Shown: positions 1 to 8,487 of the stretch, piece by piece
Numbering within the stretch: position 1 is the stretch's first letter
Layout of the letters: each line of letters starts with the position of its first letter
DNA from: Arthrobacter subterraneus
GTDB lineage: Bacteria > Actinomycetota > Actinomycetes > Actinomycetales > Micrococcaceae
DNA length: 64,000 bases
Direction: 5' to 3'
Assembly (NCBI RefSeq): GCF_900099735.1
Contig: NZ_FNDT01000005.1
Span: 1-64,000 of the forward strand
Position numbers and translations under genes: made by a program
Notes under the pieces: generated by a model
The model's database searches: none
What the model saw: only the letters and a program-made list of their open reading frames with translations
What the model was told of the DNA's origin: nothing

Positions 1-24
1 CTCTTCGGGAAAGGCCTTGGGCAT
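1..24 (-). mobile_element. Start of an IS3-type transposase OrfA (partial, runs off window)
   Basis: Read on the minus strand from position 24, the first eight codons give MPKAFPEE, a beginning I recognise from actinobacterial IS3-family OrfA (HTH) transposases. A GGAAGG Shine-Dalgarno lies about nine bases upstream. The rest of the gene is outside the window, so neither its integrity nor the insertion-sequence ends can be judged. It fits the mobile character of the next 2.3 kb. Only eight residues support the call, so it remains tentative. Confidence 0.5.
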
Positions 25-161
25 GATGAACATCCTTCCACCCGCGAGGTTAATCCTCACAGGTCAGGAGTCAACCAAACCTTCAGCAGTCCCTTGATCC
101 CGATTACATGTAGTTCGAGTTGAGCATCAGGAGGCACCGTGCAGGTCTATAGGACCGTGCG

Positions 162-677
162 ATGACCTCGGACGAAGCGTGGATCATCGTCGAGCGTGCA
201 GGCTTGATGGTGGGTTTTGTGGGTCTAGCCATTGCGATATGGCAGATAATCAAGACCAGGGGTGCGGTCGAAACAGCAAAGACAACAATCGAAGAATCGG
301 TTTCGGGTCTGAGGGCCGGCTCTTTGCTTCTGTTGACTCAGCAACTCGGTGCCTGCGAAGCAGAGTTGGTGCAAGCGATGCGCGCCTCCAATGGCAGTCT
401 CTTTGTCAAGCTTTGCAGTCAGTGGAAGTCTGAGGCTAGTCAGCTGAGAGGACTGCTCAGCTCAGATGAAACGATCGAGAGCGATTACCTTCGGGATATT
501 CAGCACTCAATCGGCTGCGCTGGCACCGTCGGCATTCATTACGCTGAGACCCCTGAGACTGAATCGTTCGAACTGCAGGACCAAGCCCACGCCGTTCTCC
601 TCGCCGTTGACAAAGTGACTGGTGAGTTTGGTTTCATCGCACAAAGAGCACTTGAGAGGTCAGTTGGCAATGTTTGA
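162..677 (+). CDS. Hypothetical protein with one N-terminal membrane segment
   Basis: 171 residues. One hydrophobic segment lies near residues 13-29 (GLMVGFVGLAIAIWQI), followed by a soluble, helix-rich domain; this suggests a membrane-anchored protein with a cytoplasmic tail. I recognise no catalytic motif or family. An AGGA element seven bases upstream supports this ATG. The gene overlaps the next one by eight bases, so the two are probably translationally coupled and may act together. Base composition looks clearly lower in GC than the PTS operon and later genes, consistent with acquired DNA next to the transposase start and the tRNA fragment. Confidence 0.6.
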   Translation: MTSDEAWIIVERAGLMVGFVGLAIAIWQIIKTRGAVETAKTTIEESVSGLRAGSLLLLTQQLGACEAELVQAMRASNGSLFVKLCSQWKSEASQLRGLLSSDETIESDYLRDIQHSIGCAGTVGIHYAETPETESFELQDQAHAVLLAVDKVTGEFGFIAQRALERSVGNV

Positions 678-1002
678 AGTGAACGACTACGTCGAACGAA
701 CCATCCGAAAGCTTATTCATCTCACGAAAGCTGAGCGGGTCAAATGGAAGAAGACAGGAGAGAACAGCTACTCCTATTCGACGAGCAACGCAACGGTCAC
801 CATGTCTAAGAACTTGTTTGTGGGAAGCCCTGTTTTCACCATGCTCGATTCCGAAGGCGAGGAAATTGAGCGCATTGATCGACCAAGGATTGGCCTCTCG
901 TCCGGAGTCGAGATTGAAATGCTCTGGGACGCGATCATGTCGCAGGAAAGCGCCTCACAGGACGCAGTAAAACGATTCCTCAATGATCTCGACAGCCTCT
1001 GA
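670..1002 (+). CDS. Hypothetical small protein coupled to the preceding gene
   Basis: 110 residues starting MFEVNDYVER. I chose the ATG at 670, which overlaps the end of the upstream gene by eight bases, because GAGAGG lies about ten bases ahead; an upstream in-frame start at 622 lies deep in the previous gene. The protein is charged and soluble, with no signal or membrane segment and no recognised motif. It most likely works with the membrane-anchored protein encoded just upstream. Low GC matches the rest of this end of the window. Confidence 0.55.
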   Translation: MFEVNDYVERTIRKLIHLTKAERVKWKKTGENSYSYSTSNATVTMSKNLFVGSPVFTMLDSEGEEIERIDRPRIGLSSGVEIEMLWDAIMSQESASQDAVKRFLNDLDSL

Positions 1003-1063
1003 CCTCTCCCTTGGCGTTTCTTGACACATTCGCAAAGCGATCACCCTGCGCCCGTCCAGGCCG

Positions 1064-2026
1064 CTAAACGAAAATCGCCATAGGCAGTATCTGCACGGCT
1101 GGTCCAGCAACGATTACAGGTTCGGGGCTCCCCTCAGACTGCATCTGACTGAAGCCATCGATAACGCCCTGCGCGAGTTCGGCATTCACTGCGCCGAGGA
1201 CGGTTCGTCGAGAAAGGTTGATGGACTCGTCCGCTGTGAATACGCGGGTAACCTTCCCCACTACTGTGAAATCGCCAGACTTCAAGTACTCGTTCGTCGC
1301 GGATGTGTAAAAATCGGACGAAACCGTCAGAACTGAGGAAAGACCTTCATCAGTCCTCATCAGCAGATCGTGGACATGGGCAGATCGTATGTCTTCGGCC
1401 ATCTTGGCCACGAGGGCAACACCTTCCGATTCCAGTCCTGAATTGTTCTCAGGTTCTTTCGTATCGGTCGTTGCTGCTGATCTTACAGCTGGGTTGCCTG
1501 AGCGCTTCGCTTTGGCCCGGGTGGGCTGCGCAGGTCCAGGGGAAGCGTCTTGCTGCGTTTTCAAGTACCCAACCAGCGAGTCGACAAAAATCAGCATGTC
1601 CTCTAAGGGATTGCCGAGATAACGTCCATTGATCTCGACGAGACGGCCACTCGTGATACCGGCCAACTCTGAATTGTTTGTGACCGACGTTAGCTGACCA
1701 TCTTCCCGCAAATACTTGTATAGCGCGTTGAACAAGCTCGCGGATGTGTGGTGGCGGTTGGTGGTGACCTCGCTGTTGGATTCATCTCTACTTTGAGTTG
1801 ACCCATCACCACCCACGTTGACATCAGCAACAAGGGGGAGGTTGAACCGGAAGCCGGTCCGAGCGGCTAAAAGACGGTCTCGAAAGCCACCTTGGCGTGT
1901 GACTTCCTCTTCATCTGTGGATATGCCACCCTCAAGGTGGGCCAAAAAGCTAGTCATCATAGGCGTGTCCAGATACACAGGATGGTGCAGAAAGTATGGC
2001 GGTTCCTCAATAGCGTCAGCGGTCAC
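1064..2026 (-). CDS. Hypothetical protein, possibly DUF6414-like
   Basis: About 320 residues. The N-terminal pattern (PVYLDTPMMTSFLAHLEGG) recalls uncharacterised DUF6414-type proteins, which open with a similar YLD...L.GG segment; this is a memory-based resemblance and unverified. A Ser/Pro/Lys-rich low-complexity linker occupies roughly residues 160-200. Two GTG codons compete for the start: the one at 2032 sits only two bases from GGAG, whereas the GTG at 2026 has an eight-base spacing and is preferred. The gene is convergent with the two hypothetical genes to its left and shares their lower GC. Function unknown. Confidence 0.5.
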   Translation of the reverse strand: MTADAIEEPPYFLHHPVYLDTPMMTSFLAHLEGGISTDEEEVTRQGGFRDRLLAARTGFRFNLPLVADVNVGGDGSTQSRDESNSEVTTNRHHTSASLFNALYKYLREDGQLTSVTNNSELAGITSGRLVEINGRYLGNPLEDMLIFVDSLVGYLKTQQDASPGPAQPTRAKAKRSGNPAVRSAATTDTKEPENNSGLESEGVALVAKMAEDIRSAHVHDLLMRTDEGLSSVLTVSSDFYTSATNEYLKSGDFTVVGKVTRVFTADESINLSRRTVLGAVNAELAQGVIDGFSQMQSEGSPEPVIVAGPAVQILPMAIFV

Positions 2027-2268
2027 TAGCACTTCTCCATTCCGTCCGTGTATGAGCCGTTGACCATGGTATCGACGCGTGGCCTGGCCAAGGCCTCCGA
2101 CACCCCGAGAATGCCTGAGCCTAAGCTAAGACGAGGTACAAATGTCTGTTCATGCCCGGCACGGTTTCCGACTTTCGTCGGAGGGGATTTGGAGGGGATG
2201 CCCCGTTCTCGGGCAAAAGAAAACCGCCCAGCGACTGAGCTACTTCCCAGTGCTTGAGCGGTTCTTGA

Positions 2269-2313
2269 TGGAGCCCCCTGTCGGATTCGAACCGACGACC
2301 CCCGCTTTACAAG
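2269..2313 (-). tRNA. Severed 3' half of a tRNA-Thr(TGT), likely attachment-site scar
   Basis: On the minus strand this stretch reads as anticodon loop CTTGTAA (anticodon TGT), the 3' anticodon-stem strand, variable loop, a perfect T arm (GTCGG-TTCGAAT-CCGAC) and AGGGGGC-T-CCA. The 5' half is absent: no CCCCCT acceptor strand or D arm occurs in the next 100 bases, and the sequence just 5' cannot pair with the anticodon-stem remnant. Homology to a tRNA thus starts at the anticodon loop, the usual crossover place for tyrosine integrases. It is not a functional tRNA. Confidence 0.8.
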
Positions 2314-2708
2314 ACAAGAGTAGCTCCAAGAGTGCTGTGGTTCGCGGGACATTGTCGATCAGCATTCGCTGACCCGTTCACACGGATGGGACCGTGGCCG
2401 TCCATCATCGACAAACTGAGCACCTTCGAGTGCAGCTAATGTCGAAGAACTTCCCCTACATCTCCTGCTGGGGAATGATGAACGGGTGCGGCACGCCCTG
2501 CGCGATCGGGTCTGCCGGTTCTCGGTCCACACGATCTACCGGTCCCACTCGGACCGGCACCGCAGCGCGCACCAGGTGCCCAATCAGTTTCCCGAAGACC
2601 TTCGATCCGTGGCGAGTAGCATCGCGATCTCCATAGCCACATCCCCGCAGAGCGGTAGTGGCTGACGCCGTCGTCGTCGTTCAATCCATCAGTCTCTAGG
2701 GCAGAAAA
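2314..2708. other. Gene-free stretch beside the tRNA fragment; possible gene remnant
   Basis: About 400 bases with no convincing complete gene. One plus-strand frame is open from about 2422 to 2663 and reads like the C-terminal end of a real protein (HTIYRSHSDRHRSAHQVPNQ is a piece), but it has no start codon or ribosome-binding site after the upstream in-frame stop. It may be the tail of a decayed gene. Nothing else is seen until the PTS-operon terminator. Confidence 0.3.
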
Positions 2709-2732
2709 GGCGGCACCGCCTTCGGTGCCGCC
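2709..2732 (-). terminator. Intrinsic terminator of the PTS operon
   Basis: A perfect nine-base-pair stem GGCGGCACC/GGTGCCGCC with a six-base loop, followed in minus-strand direction by TTTTCTG. It lies about 20 bases past the stop codon of the IIC gene. Confidence 0.8.
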
Positions 2733-2750
2733 CTTCCCTGCCTCTAGCTC

Positions 2751-4286
2751 CTACTCAGCCTTCTGAGCCACGCTCGCCGACTTCCGCTCCTCAGCCTTGC
2801 GGGCCTTCTCCGCATCGAGGCGTGCCTTCTCCTCAGCCTTCAAACCATCCAGCCATTCCTGGCGGTTCGAGCCCGGCACCCAGCCCGTATCCACGAACTT
2901 CCGCTGGAAGAAGATGGCCGCGGTCACCAGTGCCACCGCAATCAGGATGGTCATGATGACGCTCAGCGTGGTTCCGCCCAGCAGGCTGACACCGATCAGG
3001 GTGCCGAACCAGCCGAAGTCGGCATCGCCGAACGTGCTGTTGGAGAACCCGAGCTCGCCGAGCACCAGCAGGAGGATCGCCGGCAGGATGGTGATGATCA
3101 CGCCGTTCACAAAACCGCCGATCACAGCGCCCTTGCGGCCGCCCGTCGCGTTCCCGTACACGCCGGCACCGCCGCCGGTGAAGAAGTGCGGAACCATGCC
3201 GGGCAGAATCAGCGCCAGCCCAAACATCGGGTTCAGCCACAGTGCAAGGATTCCGAGGCTGATCAGGCCGCCGGCGAACGAGCTGAGGAACCCGATCAGC
3301 ACAGCGTTGGCACCGAAAGGGAACACGATCGGGATATCCAGCGCCGGCTTCGCACCGGGCACAACCTTCTCGGCGATGCCCTGGAACGCGGGAACCAGCT
3401 CGCCCAGGACCGTGCGGACGCCATACAGGATGACCGCTACACCAACACCGAACTGAAGCGCCAGGCCAAAGCCTTCCATAATGAATGCGCCGGCGTCTGC
3501 CACACCGAAGATCGCCAAGGCCTCATCCAGCGGAAGGGCAATCAATCCCCAGACGGCGAAGACAAGGTAGATCAGGACCATGGACAGCGAGGTAGCAACC
3601 ATGGAGTCACGCAGGAACTTGAGGCCCTGCGGGAACTGGATGTCCTCGGTGGACTTGCTCCGCCGGCCGACAACCTGGCCCGAGGCGCCTGCGGCGATGT
3701 AGCCCAGGGTGCCGAAGTGGCCGATCGCGATGGTGTCATTCCCCGTGATCTTCTTCGTCCAGGGATGGGCGAACGCCGGCATGACCACCATGATGACGCC
3801 GAGCAGCACCGCTCCGATGAGCACCACCAGCCAGCTCAGGCCGTCCCCGAATCCGACCGATAGCACCACAGTAAGCATGGTCGCCATGAACACCATGTGG
3901 TGCCCGGTCAGGAACACGTACTTCAGCGGCGTGAAACGTGCCAGCAAAAGCATCACGATGAACCCGAGCGTCAGGACGTAAGCGCTCTGCGCACCGAACT
4001 CTTCCTGGGCAAGCGCGGTAATGACCTCATTGGTAGGGATCACACCCTGCGCACCGGTCACGGCGAGGATCAGGACGCCCAGCGGATCCAGCGAACCGAC
4101 CACCACCGTTGCGCCGGCACCTAGGATGAGGAACCCCAGCGCTGCTTTCAGTGCGCCTCCGATGACCTGCCCGGAATTGCGCCTCATGGCCATCAAACCA
4201 ATGGCGGTGATGATGCCGATCAGGTAGGCCGGCACATTGAGGATCTGCTGACCAATAAAGTTCAGTACTACGACGAGCCACTCCAT
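2751..4286 (-). CDS. ulaA: PTS ascorbate-type permease, IIC component
   Basis: 511 residues, highly hydrophobic with roughly eleven membrane segments. It is recognisable as a UlaA/SgaT-family IIC (N-terminal NFIGQQILNVPAYLIGIITA; internal NEVITALAQEEFGAQ and GNDTIAIGHFGTLGY). The family imports L-ascorbate or a related sugar acid with phosphorylation by the partner IIB. Beyond the usual length is a charged, probably cytoplasmic C-terminal tail from about residue 470, rich in Lys, Glu and Ala. It is the last gene of the minus-strand order ROK, IIA, IIB, IIC, 39 bases after IIB. Substrate is inferred from the family only; no lactonase or UlaD/E/F genes accompany it here. Confidence 0.85.
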   Translation of the reverse strand: MEWLVVVLNFIGQQILNVPAYLIGIITAIGLMAMRRNSGQVIGGALKAALGFLILGAGATVVVGSLDPLGVLILAVTGAQGVIPTNEVITALAQEEFGAQSAYVLTLGFIVMLLLARFTPLKYVFLTGHHMVFMATMLTVVLSVGFGDGLSWLVVLIGAVLLGVIMVVMPAFAHPWTKKITGNDTIAIGHFGTLGYIAAGASGQVVGRRSKSTEDIQFPQGLKFLRDSMVATSLSMVLIYLVFAVWGLIALPLDEALAIFGVADAGAFIMEGFGLALQFGVGVAVILYGVRTVLGELVPAFQGIAEKVVPGAKPALDIPIVFPFGANAVLIGFLSSFAGGLISLGILALWLNPMFGLALILPGMVPHFFTGGGAGVYGNATGGRKGAVIGGFVNGVIITILPAILLLVLGELGFSNSTFGDADFGWFGTLIGVSLLGGTTLSVIMTILIAVALVTAAIFFQRKFVDTGWVPGSNRQEWLDGLKAEEKARLDAEKARKAEERKSASVAQKAE

Positions 4287-4325
4287 TGTGGGTGCTCCTT
4301 TTCTTCTAATTCGGGAGGTGAGGTC

Positions 4326-4598
4326 TTACTGGACGGCCGGAGTGAGTTTTTCGGTGATCTCATCAAGGTCAAAGAAGTTTTCGATGATGATGACCTCGGC
4401 GGGAACGTCGCCGATCTCCGGTGCCAGCTCGTCAGAGGTGAGGACAATGTCCGCGGTCTGCGCTGCGCCTCGGGCCACCCCAATATCCGCGGCCTCAACA
4501 TCTGCGTCGATGCCCAGTGCTGCGAGAACTTTCTCTGCGTTCATCTTGAGAAGCACTGAGGTACCAATGCCCATTCCGCATACGGCGACGATCTTCAT
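4326..4598 (-). CDS. ulaB: PTS ascorbate-type IIB component
   Basis: 90 residues, the normal length of a stand-alone SgaB/UlaB. The phosphocysteine loop is VCGMGIGTS with Cys7 as the predicted phospho-acceptor. It takes phosphate from the IIA histidine and passes it to the sugar during transport through IIC. It lies between IIA (38 bases upstream) and IIC (39 bases downstream), so the three form one transcription unit ending at the terminator at 2709-2732. Confidence 0.9.
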   Translation of the reverse strand: MKIVAVCGMGIGTSVLLKMNAEKVLAALGIDADVEAADIGVARGAAQTADIVLTSDELAPEIGDVPAEVIIIENFFDLDEITEKLTPAVQ

Positions 4599-4636
4599 GA
4601 GATGCCTTTCAGGTCCAGGTTGAGTAGGGAGAACAT

Positions 4637-5092
4637 CTATTTGGTGGCGAGACTGCTGAGGACGTCGCGGACCTCGTCCGGGGTGTCCGCTGCTTCGAGC
4701 CGTCCGCGAATCTCCTTGTTGGAGAGGACACCGGCGACTGCCTTGAGGACGTCAATGTGCGCGGACTTATCCAGCGCTGCCAACCCGATGACCAGGGTCA
4801 CCGGATCATTCGACGCGTGGCCGAACTCGACGGGTGTTTCCAGGCTCACCCAGCTCAGGCCGCTCTTGAGAACCGAGTCCGCCGGGCGTGAGTGAGCCAG
4901 CGCGATACCCGGGGCGATCACAATGTAAGGTCCGTGTTCCTCGACAGCAGTGATCATTTCTTCGGTGTACGCTTCCGTGGTTACACCGCCGGCCACCAGG
5001 CCGTCTCCGGCGAGCCGGATCGCCGCCCTCCAGTCCGAGGCCGCCGCTTTGGTAGTGATCGACGACAGCTCCTGGGCAAGATTCAAGGTCAC
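4637..5092 (-). CDS. ulaC: PTS ascorbate-type IIA component
   Basis: 151 residues of the PTS EIIA type-2 (mannitol/fructose-like) fold. The active-site histidine is His67 in PGIALAHSRP; it accepts phosphate from HPr. First gene of the PTS operon. The 119 bases up to the ROK gene contain a plausible minus-strand promoter (TAGACA, 18 bases, TAGAGT) with two similar TTTGT-GA-A elements nearby that could be regulator sites; this is tentative. The family places it in L-ascorbate or related sugar-acid uptake. Confidence 0.9.
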   Translation of the reverse strand: MTLNLAQELSSITTKAAASDWRAAIRLAGDGLVAGGVTTEAYTEEMITAVEEHGPYIVIAPGIALAHSRPADSVLKSGLSWVSLETPVEFGHASNDPVTLVIGLAALDKSAHIDVLKAVAGVLSNKEIRGRLEAADTPDEVRDVLSSLATK

Positions 5093-5211
5093 AGCAAATT
5101 CCTTTGGTAGGTGAGGGGTGCGTGGTGGCGCACGTCACACTCTATCGACAAAACGGGGCTTATGTCTACAAATATCCCAAAGTGCCTTAAATCACGACGA
5201 CGGCGGGAGGC

Positions 5212-6372
5212 TCAGCCAGTTGGTCCAGTCCGGGTCAGCTTGCTGATCCGTTCGGCGTCGAACAGGGCGTCCTGGGCAAGCAGGGACGCTCCGGTGATTC
5301 CCGCTGCCAGGCCCAGCCTGCTGGGCTCGACCACCAGATCCCGCGTGGCGAACTCCCTGGCCCCCTTGAGGATCGTCTGCCGGATCGGATCCAGGAAAGA
5401 GTCCCCAGCCTGCGCGAGATTGCCGCCAATGACCACGGCCTCCGGATTGAGCAGACCGACCACATCGGCGAGGGTCTGGCCGATCGCCACGGCGGTCTCT
5501 TCGAGGAGTTTCAGCGTGATGTCGTCTCCGCTGTCGGCGAGGGCCACGATGTCGGCACTCGTGCGGACTTTGTAGCCCCGCTCCCTCAGCTCCCGCCGGA
5601 TGACCGCACCGCTAGCCACCGACTCGAGCCGCTGAAGGCTCCCGCCGTACGGCGATGGTCTGCTCAGATCACCCGATCCACCCCGCGCACCACGGTAAAC
5701 GCGCCCATCGAGGACAAAGGCGATGCCGAGGCCGATCCCGGCTTTCACCACCAGGAGGTTCTGGCGGTGGTTGCCGCCCTGCCGCGCCTCCGCGAGCGCC
5801 ATGATGTTCACGTCCCGGTCCACTGCGAAGACCGCATGGTCGTAGCGGTTGTTGAAGTATTCGCGTGCCAGCACGCCGTCCCACTGGGGATCGATCTGCG
5901 GGCTGGCCAGTCGTCCGGTGGCAACGTCCACCGGCCCGGGCACGCCCACGCCGATTCCGACGACGTCCTGCCGCCCCTTGCCCATGGCCGGGAGCATGTA
6001 GTCGAACACCTGCCCGGCCCACTCGAAGATTTCGGCGGGACCTTCATTCAAGCCGATGTCGGCCTCGTCCACACTCAGCACCTTGGACACCAGGTCCGTG
6101 ATGGCGAGGCGGGTGTGTGAACCGCCGATGTCCACCGCGAGGAGCAGCCCCGCATCCGCGTTCACTGCGAATGTTTCGGGCGGTCTGCCGCCGCTTGAGT
6201 CCAGCTGGCCTACGCTGACGATGATCGACGCTTCAAGCAATTCGTCGAGCCTTCGCGCCAGGGTGATGCGGGACCACCCCAGAGCCTCGACGAGCTCATT
6301 CCGGGTGGTGGCGCGACCCGACCGGATCAGGTCCAGCGCGACTCCGGACCCCGTTGCCAATCCCTTACCCAT
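5212..6372 (-). CDS. ROK-family transcriptional regulator lacking the zinc-site residues
   Basis: 386 residues. An N-terminal winged HTH (about 1-70, TRNELVEALGWSRITLARRL) precedes a ROK sugar-kinase-like domain with the phosphate-binding DIGGSHTRLAI motif and VGVPGPVD. The usual ROK zinc motif (His plus CxCGxxGC) is replaced by SGDLSRPSPYGGSLQRLES, so neither the histidine nor the cysteines remain. I chose the ATG at 6372 because AAGGGGAG sits three bases before it; an in-frame upstream ATG at 6420 lacks such a site. It is divergent from the transketolase gene and upstream of the PTS genes, so it probably represses one or both in response to a sugar or sugar phosphate. Confidence 0.85.
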   Translation of the reverse strand: MGKGLATGSGVALDLIRSGRATTRNELVEALGWSRITLARRLDELLEASIIVSVGQLDSSGGRPPETFAVNADAGLLLAVDIGGSHTRLAITDLVSKVLSVDEADIGLNEGPAEIFEWAGQVFDYMLPAMGKGRQDVVGIGVGVPGPVDVATGRLASPQIDPQWDGVLAREYFNNRYDHAVFAVDRDVNIMALAEARQGGNHRQNLLVVKAGIGLGIAFVLDGRVYRGARGGSGDLSRPSPYGGSLQRLESVASGAVIRRELRERGYKVRTSADIVALADSGDDITLKLLEETAVAIGQTLADVVGLLNPEAVVIGGNLAQAGDSFLDPIRQTILKGAREFATRDLVVEPSRLGLAAGITGASLLAQDALFDAERISKLTRTGPTG

Positions 6373-6434
6373 GTGCTCCCCTTCGCTCAGTCGATCCGCG
6401 ACCGCACGCCACGCAACCATTGACTTAAGTACAT

Positions 6435-8477
6435 GTGTATACCAAAGTGACGTCCGTGACTAGAGAACTTTCTACCGCCGTCGTCTTCCCCGCTGCACTT
6501 GATGCTCGCGCAGTCGCGGCCGCTCAGGCGATTCCACCCTTCCTTGTGCAGCAGAAAGGGCATGGGCACGCCGGGACCGCAATGGCATTGGCGCCATTGT
6601 CCCATGTCCTTTTCTCCAGGGTCCTGCGGCACTCTCCCCGGCATCCCCAGTGGCCGGCAAGGGACCGGTTTGTCCTGTCCGCCGGGCATGCGAGCCTGCT
6701 GCTCTACATCCAGCTGTACTTCACCGGGTATGGCCTGACGCTGGAGGACCTCGCGGCCAGCCGTTCGCTGGGGTCACGGACGCCGGGTCATCCCGAGGTG
6801 CACCACACGGTCGGTGTTGAAATGAGCACGGGACCATTGGGGCAGGGTGTGGCATCCGCCGTCGGCATGGCTATGGCGGCCAGGCGGGAGTCGGCTGTTC
6901 TCACGCCGGGCTCGGATCATCTGGAGCACACCATCTGGGCGCTGGCCGGTGACGGCTGCCTGCAGGAGGGGGTGTCCTCCGAGGCCTCCAGTCTCGCGGG
7001 CAGCCTGGGTCTGGATAACCTCGTGCTCATCTGGGATGACAACGGGATCACCATCGACGCCGACACCAGCGGCACCTTCGCCGAGGACGTCCGCGCCCGG
7101 TACCGGGCCTACGGGTGGCGGGTCCTCGAAATTGACGACGCCACTGACCTCGACGGAATCGAGTCCGTCCTTCGCACTGCCGCCGAGCGGACCGGTCAGC
7201 CCACGCTTGTTGCGGTGAAGACCGTCATCGGAACGCCGTCGGCCAGGTTCGGCGGTACGCCGGCAGCCCACTCCGGCGGGTTCGGTGCGGACGAGCTCGC
7301 GCGCGTGCTGGAATCGCTGGGCTATGCGCCCGACGCCTCCCTGGAGGAATTCGCCGACGCTGAGGTTCTTCGCCACACCCGCGCGGCCGCCGACCGCGGG
7401 GATGAGCTGTACTCCGCCTGGCAGGACCGGCACAATGCGTGGGCTTCGGAGCAGCCCGATGCTGCTGCGCGCTGGGAAAGCTTCCGTGCCGGCCATCTCG
7501 ACTCCTCGACCCTGTCCCGAGTGCCTACCGGTTCGCCCGGAGACCTGGTGGCTACGCGCAAGACCAACGGTGCGGTCCTCACTGCCCTGCAGGACACCGT
7601 CCAGCTCTGGGGCGGCTCGGCGGATTTGAGCGGCTCGACCAATGTCAGCGTGGCAGGCAAGCCGTTCTCGGCGTCGAACCCTGCCGGAGAGTTCATCCGA
7701 TTCGGCATTCGCGAGCACGCCATGGCCGCAATCCTCAGCGGCATCGCGCTGCATGGACCGTGGCGTCCGTTCGGATCGACGTACCTCGTGTTCAGCGACT
7801 ACATGCGGCCGAGCATCCGGCTGGCTGCGCTCATGAAACTCGGCGTGATCTACGTGTTCACCCATGACTCCGTCGCCGTGGGCGAGGACGGGCCCACGCA
7901 TCAGCCGGTGGAGCAGATTGCCTCCCTGCGTACGGTCCCGGGGCTCGACGTCGTCCGGCCTGCCGACGCGGTGGAGGTCGCGGCGGTGTGGCAGCGGATC
8001 ATTGCCTCGCCGGATCGTCCGGTGGCGCTGGTGCTGAGCCGGCAGGATGTGCCGGTACTAACGTCCGACGACGCCACCGCCGACGGTGCCAGACGAGGCG
8101 GCTTTGTCCGCTGGCAGAGCGGCGAGGGGAACGAAGTCGCGCTGCTTGCCACCGGCAGCGAAGTGTCCCTGGCGATCGAGGCGGCAAGCGTACTCGAGGC
8201 CGACGGCATCGCGGCGAGAGTGATCTCGATACCGTGTGTTGAGTGGTTCAGCGAAGCGGACGGTGACTATCGGGAGTCGGTGCTTCCGGCGTCGTTGACG
8301 GCGCGGGTGGTGATCGAAGCCGGCAGGGGTGACGCCTGGTACCGGTGGGCAGGGTCCGCCCGCGAGGTGGTCTCCATCGAGGAGTTCGGTGAGTCCGGTT
8401 CCGGCGCGGAAATCATGCGCCTGCGCGGTATCCACCTCGAGGCGGTGCTGGAGGCCGCGCGGCGGGTTCTGCGCTGA
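6435..8477 (+). CDS. Transketolase-like thiamine-diphosphate enzyme (full length)
   Basis: Up to 680 residues, normal for a one-chain transketolase. It transfers two-carbon ketol units between sugar phosphates with ThDP and Mg2+. Visible: VLSAGHASLLLY, GPLGQGVASAVGMA, the ThDP/Mg site GDGCLQEGVSSEASSLAG, and in the pyrimidine domain FGIREHAMAAI, YLVFSDYMRPS and HDSVAVGEDGPTHQPVE. The first substrate-binding loop is unusual (GHGHAGTAMAL instead of SGHPG-like). The start is uncertain: GTGs at 6435, 6447 and 6456 are all possible and none has a clear ribosome-binding site. Divergent from the ROK gene and next to an ascorbate-type PTS, so perhaps a dedicated isozyme for pentose phosphates from that route. 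Confidence 0.85.
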   Translation: MYTKVTSVTRELSTAVVFPAALDARAVAAAQAIPPFLVQQKGHGHAGTAMALAPLSHVLFSRVLRHSPRHPQWPARDRFVLSAGHASLLLYIQLYFTGYGLTLEDLAASRSLGSRTPGHPEVHHTVGVEMSTGPLGQGVASAVGMAMAARRESAVLTPGSDHLEHTIWALAGDGCLQEGVSSEASSLAGSLGLDNLVLIWDDNGITIDADTSGTFAEDVRARYRAYGWRVLEIDDATDLDGIESVLRTAAERTGQPTLVAVKTVIGTPSARFGGTPAAHSGGFGADELARVLESLGYAPDASLEEFADAEVLRHTRAAADRGDELYSAWQDRHNAWASEQPDAAARWESFRAGHLDSSTLSRVPTGSPGDLVATRKTNGAVLTALQDTVQLWGGSADLSGSTNVSVAGKPFSASNPAGEFIRFGIREHAMAAILSGIALHGPWRPFGSTYLVFSDYMRPSIRLAALMKLGVIYVFTHDSVAVGEDGPTHQPVEQIASLRTVPGLDVVRPADAVEVAAVWQRIIASPDRPVALVLSRQDVPVLTSDDATADGARRGGFVRWQSGEGNEVALLATGSEVSLAIEAASVLEADGIAARVISIPCVEWFSEADGDYRESVLPASLTARVVIEAGRGDAWYRWAGSAREVVSIEEFGESGSGAEIMRLRGIHLEAVLEAARRVLR

Positions 8478-8487
8478 TTCGCGTCCG

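Noticed and set aside
2269-2350. Complete tRNA gene on the minus strand
   Set aside because: Acceptor 5' strand and D arm are missing and the anticodon stem cannot form; only the 3' half is present.
6774-7901. 375-codon open frame on the minus strand
   Set aside because: It is the antisense shadow of the transketolase gene; its translation is rich in Arg, Gly and His and shows no family motif.
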